Shown here one piece after another: positions 48,208 through 57,703 of a DNA stretch of 64,000 nt; within the stretch, counting starts at the first letter, position 1; every line of letters begins with the position of its first letter. The translations under genes and the position numbers were made by a program. Under the pieces are notes generated by a model. The model was not told the DNA's origin. It was given only the letters and a program-made list of their open reading frames with translations, and searched no databases. The DNA comes from Mycolicibacterium sp. YH-1 (GTDB lineage Bacteria; Actinomycetota; Actinomycetes; Mycobacteriales; Mycobacteriaceae): assembly GCF_022557175.1 (NCBI RefSeq), contig NZ_CP092915.1, positions 4,278,001-4,342,000 on the forward strand, read 5' to 3'.

Positions 48208-49734
48208 TCACGCCGACGCCGCGGCCTGGACTGCGGCGATCTGTGCCTTGGGCTCGTCGAGCTTGAGCACCTTTGTGCCCCAGTCCCAGACCTCTTGGTA
48301 CAGCTTCGGCGCCCCCGAGAGCTCGGTACCGAAGGACGGCACCATCTCCTTGAGCTTGGGCCGCCATGTCTCGAAGCGATCCGGGAAGCAGCGCTCCATC
48401 ACGTCGAACATCGCGGGCACGGCGGTCGATGCACCCGGCGACGCACCGAGCAGACCCGCGATGCTGCCGTCCTCGGCCGACAGCACCGTCGTGCCGAACT
48501 CCAGCACACCGCCTGCACCCTTCTTGCGGATCACCTGGACGCGCTGGCCCGCCACATCGAGCTCCCAGTCCGAGGCCACCGCGCTCGGAGCGAACTCGCG
48601 CAGGTCCTTGACCCTGTCGTCCTCGCTGAGCAGAAGCTGGCTGACCAGGTACTTGACCAGGCTGACCTCGGTCAGACCGACACCGAGCATCGATGCCAGG
48701 TTGTTGGCCTTGACCGACAGCGGAAGGTCGGTCACCTTGCCCTGCTTGAGGAACTTGGGCGACCAGCCCGCGAACGGTCCGAACAGCAGCCACGAGCGGC
48801 CGTTGATGACACGGGTGTCCAAGTGCGGCACCGACATCGGCGGGGCACCCAGCGGCGGAGCGCCGTACACCTTGGCCTGGTGACCGGCGGCCAGCACGGG
48901 GTTGTTGGTGCGCAGGAACTCGCCGCCGACGGGGAAGCCGCCAAATCCCTTGACTTCCTTGATGCCCGACTTCTGCAGCAGCGGCAGCGCGCCACCGCCC
49001 GCGCCCACGAACACGAACTTGGCGTTGATCTTCCGCTTGCTCCGAGTGCGCCGGTTGATCACACCGAGCGTCCACGTGCCGTCGGACTCCTTGTGCAGGT
49101 CGCGCACGTCGTGGCCGAACAGGGTCGTCATACCGCGCTGGGCGGTGTAGCCGATCAGTTGCCTTGACAGCGAACCGAAGTCGACGTCGGTGCCGGCCTG
49201 CGTCCAGTTCAGGGCGACGGGATCGGAGAAGTCCCGCTTGGCCGCCATCAGCGGAAGCCGGCGGGCGAACTCGTCGCGGTCGTCGATGAACTCCATCGTC
49301 GCGAACAGGGGGTTGGTGACCAGCGCCTCGCGACGATTGCGCAGATAGTCGACATTGCCTGCCCCGTGCACGAAGCTCACGTGCGGAATCGGGTTGAGGA
49401 AGCTGCGGACGTCGGGCAGCACACCGTTCTCGACGGCATACGCCCAGAACTGGCGTGACACCTGGAACTGCTCGTTGACGTGGACGGCCTTGGCGGTGTC
49501 GATCGTGCCGTCGGAGCGCTGCGGCGTGTAGTTCAGCTCACACAGTGCCGAGTGACCGGTGCCCGCGTTGTTCCACGGGTCGCTGCTCTCCGCGGCGGCG
49601 CCGTCGAGGCGTTCGATCAACGTGATCGACCAGTCGGGTTCCATCAGTCGGAGCAGCGCGCCGAGGGTGGCGCTCATGATGCCGGCGCCCACCAGTACGA
49701 CGTCGGTCTTCGCTGTCTTGGCTGCCTCAGTCAC
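48208..49734 (-). CDS. mqo: Malate:quinone oxidoreductase
   Basis: Mqo is a peripheral membrane FAD enzyme that oxidises malate and passes electrons to menaquinone. The 508-residue protein has the FAD loop [18 protein letters not shown] near the N-terminus, [40 protein letters not shown] and [20 protein letters not shown], all typical of the family. GTG 49734 is the start. It is divergent from the hydrolase-mtr pair across about 140 bp, and it begins the minus-strand block that leads into the cobalamin genes. Confidence 0.96.
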   Translation of the reverse strand: MTEAAKTAKTDVVLVGAGIMSATLGALLRLMEPDWSITLIERLDGAAAESSDPWNNAGTGHSALCELNYTPQRSDGTIDTAKAVHVNEQFQVSRQFWAYAVENGVLPDVRSFLNPIPHVSFVHGAGNVDYLRNRREALVTNPLFATMEFIDDRDEFARRLPLMAAKRDFSDPVALNWTQAGTDVDFGSLSRQLIGYTAQRGMTTLFGHDVRDLHKESDGTWTLGVINRRTRSKRKINAKFVFVGAGGGALPLLQKSGIKEVKGFGGFPVGGEFLRTNNPVLAAGHQAKVYGAPPLGAPPMSVPHLDTRVINGRSWLLFGPFAGWSPKFLKQGKVTDLPLSVKANNLASMLGVGLTEVSLVKYLVSQLLLSEDDRVKDLREFAPSAVASDWELDVAGQRVQVIRKKGAGGVLEFGTTVLSAEDGSIAGLLGASPGASTAVPAMFDVMERCFPDRFETWRPKLKEMVPSFGTELSGAPKLYQEVWDWGTKVLKLDEPKAQIAAVQAAASA

Positions 49735-49876
49735 CTGTTCTTCGGCCCTTCTTGATCGCGCACCCGTATCAATACGGCTCAGTAACCACTAGGTTATCCC
49801 GCCGCCCGCTGCTTCCCACCGCCCACCGGCCCTGCCGTACCCCGCGACGACACTCCCCGCGGCTAAGGTGGCTGTC

Positions 49877-50920
49877 GTGACACGGTGGGAGCCCGATGTG
49901 CTGCCCGGCTACTGGCAGCAGACCATTGCGCTCGGCATCGATCCCGATGGTGAGGGAGATCTCTTCGCCACGCTGGTGCGCCGCGGCGACGGGGGCACTG
50001 CGCGCCGAGCCGTCCTGGCGTTGCACGGCTACACCGACTACTTCTTCAACACCGAACTCGCCGACCGTTTCGCCGAGCGTGACTTCACCTTCTACGCCCT
50101 CGACCTGCACAAGTGCGGCCGATCATGGCGCACCGGGCAGACCCCGCACTTCACCACCGACTTGGCCAGCTACGACACCGAACTGCTCCGTGCACTCGAC
50201 GCCATCGCGACCGACACGGGCGGGGCACAGGTGTGCGTGTACGGGCACTCGGCGGGTGGTTTGATCGCCTCGCTGTTCCTCGACCGCGTTCGCCAGCGGG
50301 GTGCGTCCACCGATGTCGACGGGTTGGTGCTCAACAGCCCGTTCTTCGATCTGCACGGGCCTGCGATCCTGCGGTCGGCGCCCACATCGGCCGCGCTCGC
50401 CGCGCTGGCCCGCTGGCGGAAGCTGCACGTGATCCGCAAACCGACCGAGGGCGGGTACGGAACGAGCCTGCACCGCGATTACGCGGGCGAGTTCGACTAC
50501 GACCTGGAGTGGAAACCACTCGGCGGATTCCCCGTCACGTTGGGGTGGATCAACGCGGTCCGTCGCGGTCAGGCCCGGCTGCACCGCGGCCTCGACGTCG
50601 GCGTCCCGAACCTGATTCTGCGCTCGGGCCACAGCGTTGCCGAGGCTCCCGATCCCGAGGCAATCCAGCGCGGTGACGCCGTCCTGGACGTCACGCAGAT
50701 CGCACGGTGGGCCGGCTGCGTCGGAAACCACACCACCGTCGCGCCCATCGCCGACGCCAAACACGATGTGTTTCTCTCGCTGGCGCAGCCACGCGCTGCC
50801 GCCTATCGCGAGCTGGACCGGTGGCTGCAGCGTTTCCTCGACACCAGCTGCGACCACACAGAAGACAACCGACCCGACGGAACCATCTCTCCCCCCTGCA
50901 CTCAAACCGGACAAGGCTGA
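49877..50920 (+). CDS. Alpha/beta hydrolase (Rv2854-like)
   Basis: A 347-residue serine hydrolase of the lysophospholipase/monoacylglycerol lipase type. The oxyanion strand is AVLALHGYTDY (His50-Gly51) and the nucleophile elbow GHSAGG (Ser125). The catalytic His is likely in the ADAKHDVFLS segment near the C-terminus. GTG 49877 (VTRWEPD) is taken as the start; GTG 49868 is an alternative. The mtr gene follows 5 bp later. The substrate is unknown. Confidence 0.87.
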   Translation: MTRWEPDVLPGYWQQTIALGIDPDGEGDLFATLVRRGDGGTARRAVLALHGYTDYFFNTELADRFAERDFTFYALDLHKCGRSWRTGQTPHFTTDLASYDTELLRALDAIATDTGGAQVCVYGHSAGGLIASLFLDRVRQRGASTDVDGLVLNSPFFDLHGPAILRSAPTSAALAALARWRKLHVIRKPTEGGYGTSLHRDYAGEFDYDLEWKPLGGFPVTLGWINAVRRGQARLHRGLDVGVPNLILRSGHSVAEAPDPEAIQRGDAVLDVTQIARWAGCVGNHTTVAPIADAKHDVFLSLAQPRAAAYRELDRWLQRFLDTSCDHTEDNRPDGTISPPCTQTGQG

Positions 50921-50925
50921 TACGC

Positions 50926-52320
50926 GTGGAGCACTACGACCTGACCATCATCGGAACCGGTTCTGGCAACAGCATTCCCGATCCCGCCGCCGACCCGCGC
51001 TACGCCGATATGCGGATCGCGATATGCGAGCAGGGCACGTTCGGCGGCACCTGCCTCAACGTCGGCTGCATCCCCACCAAGATGTTCGTGTACGCCGCCG
51101 AGGTGGCCCAGACCATCCGGCACGCAAAGGTTTACGGTATCGACGCGACCATCGACGGTGTGCGGTGGCGGGATATCGTGTCGCGGGTCTTCAGCCGCAT
51201 CGATCCGATCGCCGAGGGCGGCGAGGACTACAAGCGCAGTCTGCCAGGCGTCGACTTGTACCGCAGCCACACGCGGTTCGGACCCACCCAGCCCGACGGC
51301 CGGTACACATTGCGCACCGAGGCTGGTGAGGAGTTCACGTCGGACAAGGTGGTGATCGCCGCGGGCTCGCGCATCAATGTCCCACCGGCAATCATCGATT
51401 GCGGCGTCGACTACCAGACCAGCGACACCGTCATGCGGATCCCGGAACTGCCCGAACATCTGGTGATAGTCGGCGGCGGGTTCGTCGCCGCGGAGTTCGC
51501 GCACGTGTTCTCCGCGCTCGGAGTGCAGGTGACCATCGTGGTGCGCGGCGACGGCCTGCTCACCCACTGCGACGAGACGCTGTGTCACCGGTTCACCGAT
51601 CTCGCGAAGGCGAAGTGGAACGTGCGCACGCACGAGAACATCGTCGGCGCACATCACGACGGGGACAGCATCGTGCTGGAACTCGATGACGGTGACACGA
51701 TCACCGCCGACATGCTCCTGGTCGCCACCGGGCGGATCGCCAACGGCGATCTGCTCGACGCCGACCTTGCCGGTGTGGCAGTCGACGAGAACGGCATGGT
51801 GGTGGTCGACGAGTACCAGCGGACCACCGCGCCTGGCATCTTCGCACTCGGTGACGTGTCGTCGGCCTACCAGCTCAAGCACGTCGCCAACCACGAGATG
51901 CGGGTGGTGCGACGCAATCTGCTCCTCGACTGGGACGACACCGCGTCGATGGTCGCCTCCGATCACCGCTTCGTTCCGTCGGCGGTGTTCACCGACCCCC
52001 AGATCGCCACGGTCGGACTCACCGAGGCGCAGGCCCGTGAACAGGGCTTCGATATCGCGGTCAAGGTGCAGAACTACGGCGACACCGCCTACGGCTGGGC
52101 GATGGAGGACAAGACCGGGATCGCCAAGGTGATCGCCGACCGCTCGACCGGCCTGATTCTGGGCGCGCACCTGATGGGTTACCAGGCGTCCTCGCTCATC
52201 CAGCCGCTCATCCAGGCGATGAGCCTGGGCCAGACGGCCGAAGAGGTCGCCAAGGGCCAGTACTGGATTCACCCGGCGCTGTCCGAGGTCGTCGAGAACG
52301 CGCTGCTCGGCCTCGACTAG
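50926..52320 (+). CDS. mtr: Mycothione reductase
   Basis: Mtr reduces mycothiol disulphide with NADPH and FAD, keeping the mycobacterial thiol pool reduced. The 464-residue protein has the FAD loop IIGTGSGNSIPDP, the redox pair GTCLNVGCIPTKM (Cys43, Cys48), the NADPH loop IVGGGFVAAEFAHVFSALG, ALGDVSSAYQLKHVANHEMR and the C-terminal catalytic His449/Glu454 (IHPALSEVVENALLGL). A short insertion DPAADPR after residue 17 is not in my memory of the M. tuberculosis protein. GTG 50926 is 5 bp after the hydrolase stop. Confidence 0.97.
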   Translation: MEHYDLTIIGTGSGNSIPDPAADPRYADMRIAICEQGTFGGTCLNVGCIPTKMFVYAAEVAQTIRHAKVYGIDATIDGVRWRDIVSRVFSRIDPIAEGGEDYKRSLPGVDLYRSHTRFGPTQPDGRYTLRTEAGEEFTSDKVVIAAGSRINVPPAIIDCGVDYQTSDTVMRIPELPEHLVIVGGGFVAAEFAHVFSALGVQVTIVVRGDGLLTHCDETLCHRFTDLAKAKWNVRTHENIVGAHHDGDSIVLELDDGDTITADMLLVATGRIANGDLLDADLAGVAVDENGMVVVDEYQRTTAPGIFALGDVSSAYQLKHVANHEMRVVRRNLLLDWDDTASMVASDHRFVPSAVFTDPQIATVGLTEAQAREQGFDIAVKVQNYGDTAYGWAMEDKTGIAKVIADRSTGLILGAHLMGYQASSLIQPLIQAMSLGQTAEEVAKGQYWIHPALSEVVENALLGLD

Positions 52321-52329
52321 CTCCCGCGC

Positions 52330-55227
52330 CTACGCCTGCACCGGAAGTGCCGCCGTGTCCGCGTCTTCGCTGGGAGGCGGCGGCGACTTCCGAAAGTGGT
52401 TGTCACCCCGCGGATACACGACCTGCGGCCACCAGAACCACCGGCCCAACAGTGTCGCGATCGACGGCATCAGCAGCGAACGCACGATGAACGTGTCGAC
52501 CAACAGTCCGATGGCGATCGTGGAACCCATCTGGGCCAGCACGATCAGCTCGCTGCCCATCATTCCCGCCATCGTGGCCGCGAACACCAGCCCGGCTGAG
52601 GTCACCACACCGCCCGTACCCGCCATGGACCGGATGATGCCGGTCTTGAGGCCCGCGTGGATCTCCTCCTTGAATCGCGAGACCAGCAGCAGGTTGTAGT
52701 CCGATCCCACCGCCAGCAGGATGATGACGGACATCAGCATGACGAGCCACTGCACCTGGATACCGAACAGGTCCTGCCAGATCAGCACCGAGATACCGAA
52801 TGACGCGGCAATCGAGCTGGCCGCCGTGCCGACGATGACCAGCGATGCCACCGCACTTCGGGTCAGGATGAGCATGATCATGAAGATCAGCGTCAGCGAC
52901 GACACCACGGCGATCATGAGGTCGTACCTGGCGCCGTCCGACATGTCCTTGTAGGTCGCGGCCACCCCGCCGAGGTAGATCTTCGCGTCCGACAGCGACG
53001 TCATCTTCAAGGCATCCTGCGCGGCCTTGCGAATCGAGTCGATCCGGCTGATTCCCTCGGTTGTCGCGGGATCGGTCTCGTGCGTGATGAACATCCGCGC
53101 CGACTTGCCGTCCGGTGACATGAACATCTTCAGCCCGCGCTCGAAGTCGGGGTTCTGGAACGCCTCCGGGGGCAGATAGAAGAGGTCGTCATTCTTTGCA
53201 TCGTCGAACGCCGCACCCATCGCCAAGGCGGTGTCGTTGCTCGCCTCCAACTGATCGAGCAGCGCCTTCTGCGAATTGTATGACGCCAATGACAGGTCTC
53301 TACTGGTCTTCATCGCCGCGATCGTCTGCGGCAGGAGTGCCGTCAACTGAGGAGCCAGCGCCGCCAATTGGTCGGTGTTGCCCTGCACTGCTCCCGTCGC
53401 GTCAGTCAGTTCGCTGATCCCGTCGAGGGAATCGAACAGCGACCTCGCCGCAGCGCATAGGGGGATGTCGAAACAGTGCGGCTCCCAGTAGAAGTAGTTC
53501 CGCATCGGCCGGAACTGGTCATCGAAGTTCGCGATGTTGTCTCGTACCTTCGCGGTAATCGCGAGCAGGTCCTGCGACTTGGCCGCCGAGTCCTGCGTGA
53601 GTGCGGTCTGCTTGAGCGAGAGTTGGTACTGCTCCTCCAGGATGTCGATCGAGACCTGCGTTGCGTCAGCCATTTTGAGCGTGTTGGCCAGCTGGTCCCG
53701 CTGGAACGGCAGGTTCATATTGTTCGTCTGACCCTGAACACTGGTCTGGAACGGAATCGAGCTGTGCTGGATCGGAATCCCAAGCGGCCGGGTGATGTTC
53801 TGCACCATGGCGATGCCCTCGGTGTGCATGACGTTGCGTGCCACCGCGTTCAGCACCAGCATGTCGGCGGGGTTCCGCATGTCGTGATCGGCATTGACCA
53901 TCAGGATGTCCGGGTTCATCCGGGCTTGTGAGAAGTGCCGGTCGGCGGCGGCGAAGCCGACGTTCGTCGGGGCGTCCTGCGGCAGGTAGTAGCGGTCGTT
54001 ATAGGCCGGCTTGTATCCCGGAATTGCCACAAGGCCGATCAGCACCACGAAGAGGCTCGCCACGAAGATGGGTGCGGGCCAGCGGACCACGGCGGTGCCG
54101 ATACGCCGCCAAAACCGGCTCTGGGGCGGGCGTTTGGATTCGTACAGCCCAATCCTGCTGCCGAGAAAGAGGGCGGCCGGTCCGAGCGTGACGGCAATCG
54201 CCACGACCACGATCATGCCGATCGCGACCGGTGCACCCATGGTGCTGAAATAGGGCAGCCGCGCGAAGCTCAGGCAGAAGGTGGCCCCGGCGATGGTCAG
54301 ACCCGAGCCCACGATGATGGGAGCTACCGACTTGATCGTGGTGTAGTACGCGTCGTCGCGGTCCTCCCCCATACCCCGTGCCTCGCGGTAGCGGCCGAAC
54401 AGGAAGATGCCGTAGTCGGTGGCCGCCGCGATCGCCAGCATCGTCAGGATGTTGCCCGCGAACGTCGTCAGTCCGAACGCGCCATGACTGGCCAGTACGG
54501 CCACGACGCCGCGCGCCGTCAGCAGTCCGAGGAACGTGAGGAACAGCTGGATGAGCGTTGTGACGATCGAGCGGTAGACGACCAGCAGCATGCCGGCGAT
54601 CGCAACAAGGGTGAGCAGCGTGATCGTGGCCAGGCTGGCGTTGCCGATGACGTGCAGATCGTCGGTGAGCGATGCCGGTCCCGCGACGTAGGCCTGCACG
54701 CCTGGGGGTGCCGTCGTCTCGGCGATGACCTTGCGAACGGCCTGAACGCCCTCGTTGGCCAGGGTTTGCCCCTGCTCGCCGGCCAGGTTCAGCATCACGT
54801 AGGAGGCCTTGCCGTCGGCGCTCTGCGCACCGGCCGCCGTCAACGTGTCGCCCCAGAAGTCCTGGATGTGCTGGATGTGTTCGGGGTCCTGGCGCAGCTT
54901 GCGGATGATCTCGTCGTAGTACTGGTGAGCATCGGGGCCGAGCGCCTGTTCGCCCTCGATGACCACCATGATCGTGCTGTTGGAGTCGAACTCGCCGAAG
55001 TTGGCGCCCATCAGCTTCATGGCCTTCATCGACGGCGCGTCCTCGGGGGCCATCGGCGCCGAATGGAGCTCACCGACGACCTCGAGCTGAGGCGCGACAA
55101 CGTTCACCGTGACGGCAAAGGCGATCCAGAACAGGATTATCGGCACAGCAAGGATGCGCAGCGCGTGCGCGAAGAGTGGCCGCTTGTGTTGGTCGGTAGC
55201 GGTGGCCGGGGGCGCGGTATGGGTCAT
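52330..55227 (-). CDS. MmpL-family RND transporter
   Basis: A 965-residue RND transporter of the mycobacterial membrane protein large family. Each half has one helix, a large periplasmic loop and five further helices. The proton-relay type motifs are IAAATDYGIFLFGRYREARG in the first half and LAVGSDYNLLLVSRFKEEIH in the second. The second loop is long (about residues 440-760) with cysteines around HCFDIPLCAAARSLF. MmpL proteins export lipids or siderophores. ATG 55227 overlaps the MmpS stop (ATGA), and the C-terminus is short and cytosolic. The cargo is unknown. Confidence 0.95.
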   Translation of the reverse strand: MTHTAPPATATDQHKRPLFAHALRILAVPIILFWIAFAVTVNVVAPQLEVVGELHSAPMAPEDAPSMKAMKLMGANFGEFDSNSTIMVVIEGEQALGPDAHQYYDEIIRKLRQDPEHIQHIQDFWGDTLTAAGAQSADGKASYVMLNLAGEQGQTLANEGVQAVRKVIAETTAPPGVQAYVAGPASLTDDLHVIGNASLATITLLTLVAIAGMLLVVYRSIVTTLIQLFLTFLGLLTARGVVAVLASHGAFGLTTFAGNILTMLAIAAATDYGIFLFGRYREARGMGEDRDDAYYTTIKSVAPIIVGSGLTIAGATFCLSFARLPYFSTMGAPVAIGMIVVVAIAVTLGPAALFLGSRIGLYESKRPPQSRFWRRIGTAVVRWPAPIFVASLFVVLIGLVAIPGYKPAYNDRYYLPQDAPTNVGFAAADRHFSQARMNPDILMVNADHDMRNPADMLVLNAVARNVMHTEGIAMVQNITRPLGIPIQHSSIPFQTSVQGQTNNMNLPFQRDQLANTLKMADATQVSIDILEEQYQLSLKQTALTQDSAAKSQDLLAITAKVRDNIANFDDQFRPMRNYFYWEPHCFDIPLCAAARSLFDSLDGISELTDATGAVQGNTDQLAALAPQLTALLPQTIAAMKTSRDLSLASYNSQKALLDQLEASNDTALAMGAAFDDAKNDDLFYLPPEAFQNPDFERGLKMFMSPDGKSARMFITHETDPATTEGISRIDSIRKAAQDALKMTSLSDAKIYLGGVAATYKDMSDGARYDLMIAVVSSLTLIFMIMLILTRSAVASLVIVGTAASSIAASFGISVLIWQDLFGIQVQWLVMLMSVIILLAVGSDYNLLLVSRFKEEIHAGLKTGIIRSMAGTGGVVTSAGLVFAATMAGMMGSELIVLAQMGSTIAIGLLVDTFIVRSLLMPSIATLLGRWFWWPQVVYPRGDNHFRKSPPPPSEDADTAALPVQA

Positions 55228-55664
55228 GCCGACTTCACCAGGCAGTAGGTCTGGGCATTGACCCCATTGGCTGATTTCTCCTCACGGACAACTCCGTTCA
55301 CTGTGACGCGGCAACCGATCTCGTCGCCGTCGCTGCGCGCCATGAGATTGGCGCTGACCGTCGGCAACGTCGTCGACAATGTGACCGACCAGGGCAACGG
55401 CACGGTGACCAGATGCACATTCGCGTCAGGATCGAAGTAACTGATTTGGGCCGTGGTTCCTGGCGGGCCGTACACGTCGTAGACCATGACCTTCGGGTTG
55501 AACTGCACGATTTCGATGCCGGCACCTGCGTTGGCGTTCAGATCCTCGGAGGCGAACATCCCGTGCAAACGGGAGACGACAAGACCGGAGATCGCCAGAA
55601 CGACGACCAGGACCAACGGGATCCACAGCTTTTTCAACGCACGGCCAATCGGAACGCGTCTCAC
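55224..55664 (-). CDS. MmpS-family accessory protein
   Basis: A 146-residue MmpS protein with one N-terminal membrane helix (LKKLWIPLVLVVVLAISGLVV) and a periplasmic beta-rich domain starting near IEIVQFNPKVMVYDVYGPPG. The stretch DANVHLVTVPLPWSVTLSTT and the Cys pair in IGCRVTV and TYCLVKS are family-like. It works with the adjacent MmpL. The start is GTG 55664, overlapping the MarR stop (GTGA), so all three genes are one coupled operon. Confidence 0.94.
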   Translation of the reverse strand: MRRVPIGRALKKLWIPLVLVVVLAISGLVVSRLHGMFASEDLNANAGAGIEIVQFNPKVMVYDVYGPPGTTAQISYFDPDANVHLVTVPLPWSVTLSTTLPTVSANLMARSDGDEIGCRVTVNGVVREEKSANGVNAQTYCLVKSA

Positions 55665-56161
55665 TTGGCCACCTTCGGGTCGAATTCGGCCGCGACATCA
55701 CCTGTGGCGCAGTCAGCCTCGGCGGTCAAGCGAACCAGGACGGGATATGCGACCCGCGCGGCAAGCCACAACGCGTTCTCCTCCTCGGGCGACAGCGTCG
55801 CCAACAACTCGGCGAGGCGGGCCCTACGGACTCGCTTCCGGTCGTCCAGAACCTCTCGACCATGCTCTGTGAGGCCGATGAGGGCAGCGCGCCCGTCTGC
55901 GGGGTCGGCGAACCGGGTCACCAGATCCTGTCGTTCCAGCCGTTGGACCAGCTGCGTCATCGACGGTTGGCTGATCCCCTCCCTGGCGGCCAACGCCGTC
56001 AACCGAATCGGGCCCTCTCGGTTGACCCTGTTCATCGCGAACGCTGCGGACGTGCTCAATTCGGCACGGTCGGTGAGGAATCGAGCTGTCAGGTCCACCG
56101 ACTGATCAAGAAGCTCGCCGACACAATCGCTGGCTCGCCCAGCGGACGGCGAATTTTGCAT
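55661..56161 (-). CDS. MarR-family regulator of the mmpS-mmpL operon
   Basis: A 166-residue MarR protein. The HTH is LTALAAREGISQPSMTQLVQ and the wing RFADPADGRAALIGLTEHGR has the D-x-R motif. A C-terminal helix (ENALWLAARVAYPVLVRL) completes the dimer domain. The ATG at 56161 starts the operon; its stop overlaps mmpS. In M. tuberculosis the MarR protein Rv0678 represses mmpS5-mmpL5 from a divergent gene, but here the regulator is the first cistron. The motif at 56168-56190, just before the ATG, is the obvious operator candidate. Confidence 0.93.
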   Translation of the reverse strand: MQNSPSAGRASDCVGELLDQSVDLTARFLTDRAELSTSAAFAMNRVNREGPIRLTALAAREGISQPSMTQLVQRLERQDLVTRFADPADGRAALIGLTEHGREVLDDRKRVRRARLAELLATLSPEEENALWLAARVAYPVLVRLTAEADCATGDVAAEFDPKVAK

Positions 56162-56167
56162 ACCGTA

Positions 56168-56190
56168 CCTATATCACGCGCACTATGTAG
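56168..56190 (-). promoter_or_regulatory. Operator candidate A (MarR-mmpS-mmpL)
   Basis: Read on the minus strand, CTACATAGTGCGCGTGATAT (followed by AGG) ends 7 bp before the MarR ATG. It shares 17 of 23 positions with a plus-strand copy at 56456-56478, so the two copies are inverted relative to each other at the two ends of the intergenic region. Confidence 0.6.
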
Positions 56191-56455
56191 CAACAATGCG
56201 GACCTGGGTCCAGCACATCACAGCAACTTCACAGAAACACTTGCTCCCGTTGTGGTTTCAGGATGGCCCGCAGGTCGCCGGGCGGGCCCCGGCCAGTCCC
56301 CCACCCTGTGCCCGCCCGCGCCAGGATCGCGACCCCGACCCGGGCACGAAATATTTGAATGCGTTGTCACACACCCAATCTCATGGACTCGGAGCCGTGG
56401 GCAGCGCCTGGCGCGACCACCGTGGCCAGCCAGTCCGCCTCGGCCACTCGGGGAT

Positions 56456-56478
56456 CTACATAGTGTGCGTTATGTGAA
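56456..56478 (+). promoter_or_regulatory. Operator candidate B (inverted match of site A)
   Basis: CTACATAGTGTGCGTTATGT (followed by GAA), an inverted 17-of-23 match to site A about 266 bp away, ends 20 bp from the nicT stop. The space between (56191-56455) holds no gene; it is GC-rich with short repeats, and a TTTGAA-type AT patch lies near 56350. Looping between the sites is possible but untested. Confidence 0.5.
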
Positions 56479-56498
56479 TCCTGGCGCCACGACCCCGG

Positions 56499-57614
56499 CT
56501 AGGTGACGGGCGGGCTCCACCGTTCCTCGACCCGACCGAAGTGCCAGACGGCCAAGGCGATCAGCCAGGCCACGACGAACAGCCCGACGATCATGAAGCC
56601 GACCACCTCGAGGTCGGCTGACCCGACGAACGCCAATGGCCCGGTCTCGACGCCGAGACGATCGGCCAGCAGTCCCGCCAGGACGATGACGCCGATGACG
56701 AGTGCGACGAGCACCGACAGCACTGTCACAGTCAGGTTGTAGTAGACCTTGCGGACCGGTTTGAGGAACGCCCAGCCGTAGGCGCGTGCCATGAAGATGC
56801 CGTCGAGCGCGTCGAAGAGGCTCATACCCGCCGCGAACAGGACCGGCAGCACGAGGATGGCGTACCAGGGCAACGTGAATGCCGCCGTGCCCGCCGCCAG
56901 CACCAGCAGCGCCACCTGAGTGGCGGTGTCGAAGCCCAGACCCATCAGGAGACCGACCGGGTAGAGGTGCCACGGCTTGTCGACGCGCCGCATCACCCGG
57001 CCGAGTAACCGGGCCAGGAAGCCGCGGCTGTGCAACTGCCGTTCGAGTTCGGCCTCGTCGAACTCGCCGGTGCGCATGGTGCGCAGTACCTTGGCGATAC
57101 CGAACACGGCGAACAGATTGGTGAGGCCGATCAGAATGAGGAACGTCCCGGCGACCAGGGACCCGATGAGTCCGAGGGTCTGCAGCATCGGGGAACCCTC
57201 GTCCTGCACCGGACCGACGAGAGCGCGCACGCCGAGAGCGAGCAGCAGCGCCAGACCGAACACGACGCTGGAGTGTCCGAGGGAGAACCAGAATCCGGCG
57301 CTGAGCGAGCGCTTGCCCTCGCCGACCAGTTTCCGGGTGGTGTTGTCGATGACGGCGATGTGATCGGCGTCGAAGGCGTGGCGCACTCCGAGCAGGTAGG
57401 CCGTCACCCCGAGGCCGACGCCGAACACTCCCGCCGATCCGAGCGTGATGTGTTGCGGTGCAACGGCCAGGACCAGCACGCCCCATCCGACGACATGCAG
57501 CAGCAGGACGACGGCGCCGATCACAGCGATCGACGTCCAGTCCGCCCGCTGGAAGCGCGGTGTCGCGGATGATTCGCTCGATGTGGAGTTGACTGCGCTG
57601 ACCCGGGCGCTCAT
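56499..57614 (-). CDS. nicT: NiCoT-family nickel/cobalt permease
   Basis: A 371-residue eight-helix permease. Its signature RHAFDADHIAVIDNTTRKLV, in helix II (residues 78-97), has the metal-selecting HAFDADH. FWFSLGHSSVVFGLALLLAL in helix III and LGFDTATQVALLVLAAGTAA in helix V also match HoxN/NixA/NicT. It imports Ni2+ and/or Co2+ for cofactors; the cobalamin genes lie 11 kb away. ATG 57614 is used; an upstream extension is not family-like. An inverted repeat at 57641-57662 and an ArsR gene lie immediately upstream. Confidence 0.95.
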   Translation of the reverse strand: MSARVSAVNSTSSESSATPRFQRADWTSIAVIGAVVLLLHVVGWGVLVLAVAPQHITLGSAGVFGVGLGVTAYLLGVRHAFDADHIAVIDNTTRKLVGEGKRSLSAGFWFSLGHSSVVFGLALLLALGVRALVGPVQDEGSPMLQTLGLIGSLVAGTFLILIGLTNLFAVFGIAKVLRTMRTGEFDEAELERQLHSRGFLARLLGRVMRRVDKPWHLYPVGLLMGLGFDTATQVALLVLAAGTAAFTLPWYAILVLPVLFAAGMSLFDALDGIFMARAYGWAFLKPVRKVYYNLTVTVLSVLVALVIGVIVLAGLLADRLGVETGPLAFVGSADLEVVGFMIVGLFVVAWLIALAVWHFGRVEERWSPPVT

Positions 57615-57640
57615 CAATCCGACCCTAGGACCATGCACCA

Positions 57641-57662
57641 CATCTGTCTAGGTGAACAGATG
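57641..57662. promoter_or_regulatory. CATCTGT-N8-ACAGATG operator candidate before nicT
   Basis: A perfect inverted repeat with 7-bp arms and an 8-bp centre, 27-48 bp upstream of the nicT ATG and after the arsR stop. The size and spacing fit a dimeric winged-helix regulator of the ArsR/SmtB family. It would allow metal-dependent control of nicT apart from arsR. Confidence 0.6.
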
Positions 57663-57703
57663 ACATCACCCGCCACCCCGCCCGCCAAATCAGATCGGGC
57701 GTC

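Noticed and set aside
53935..55248. Plus-strand open frame opposite mmpL
   Set aside because: Antisense composition, no signal, membrane or catalytic features.
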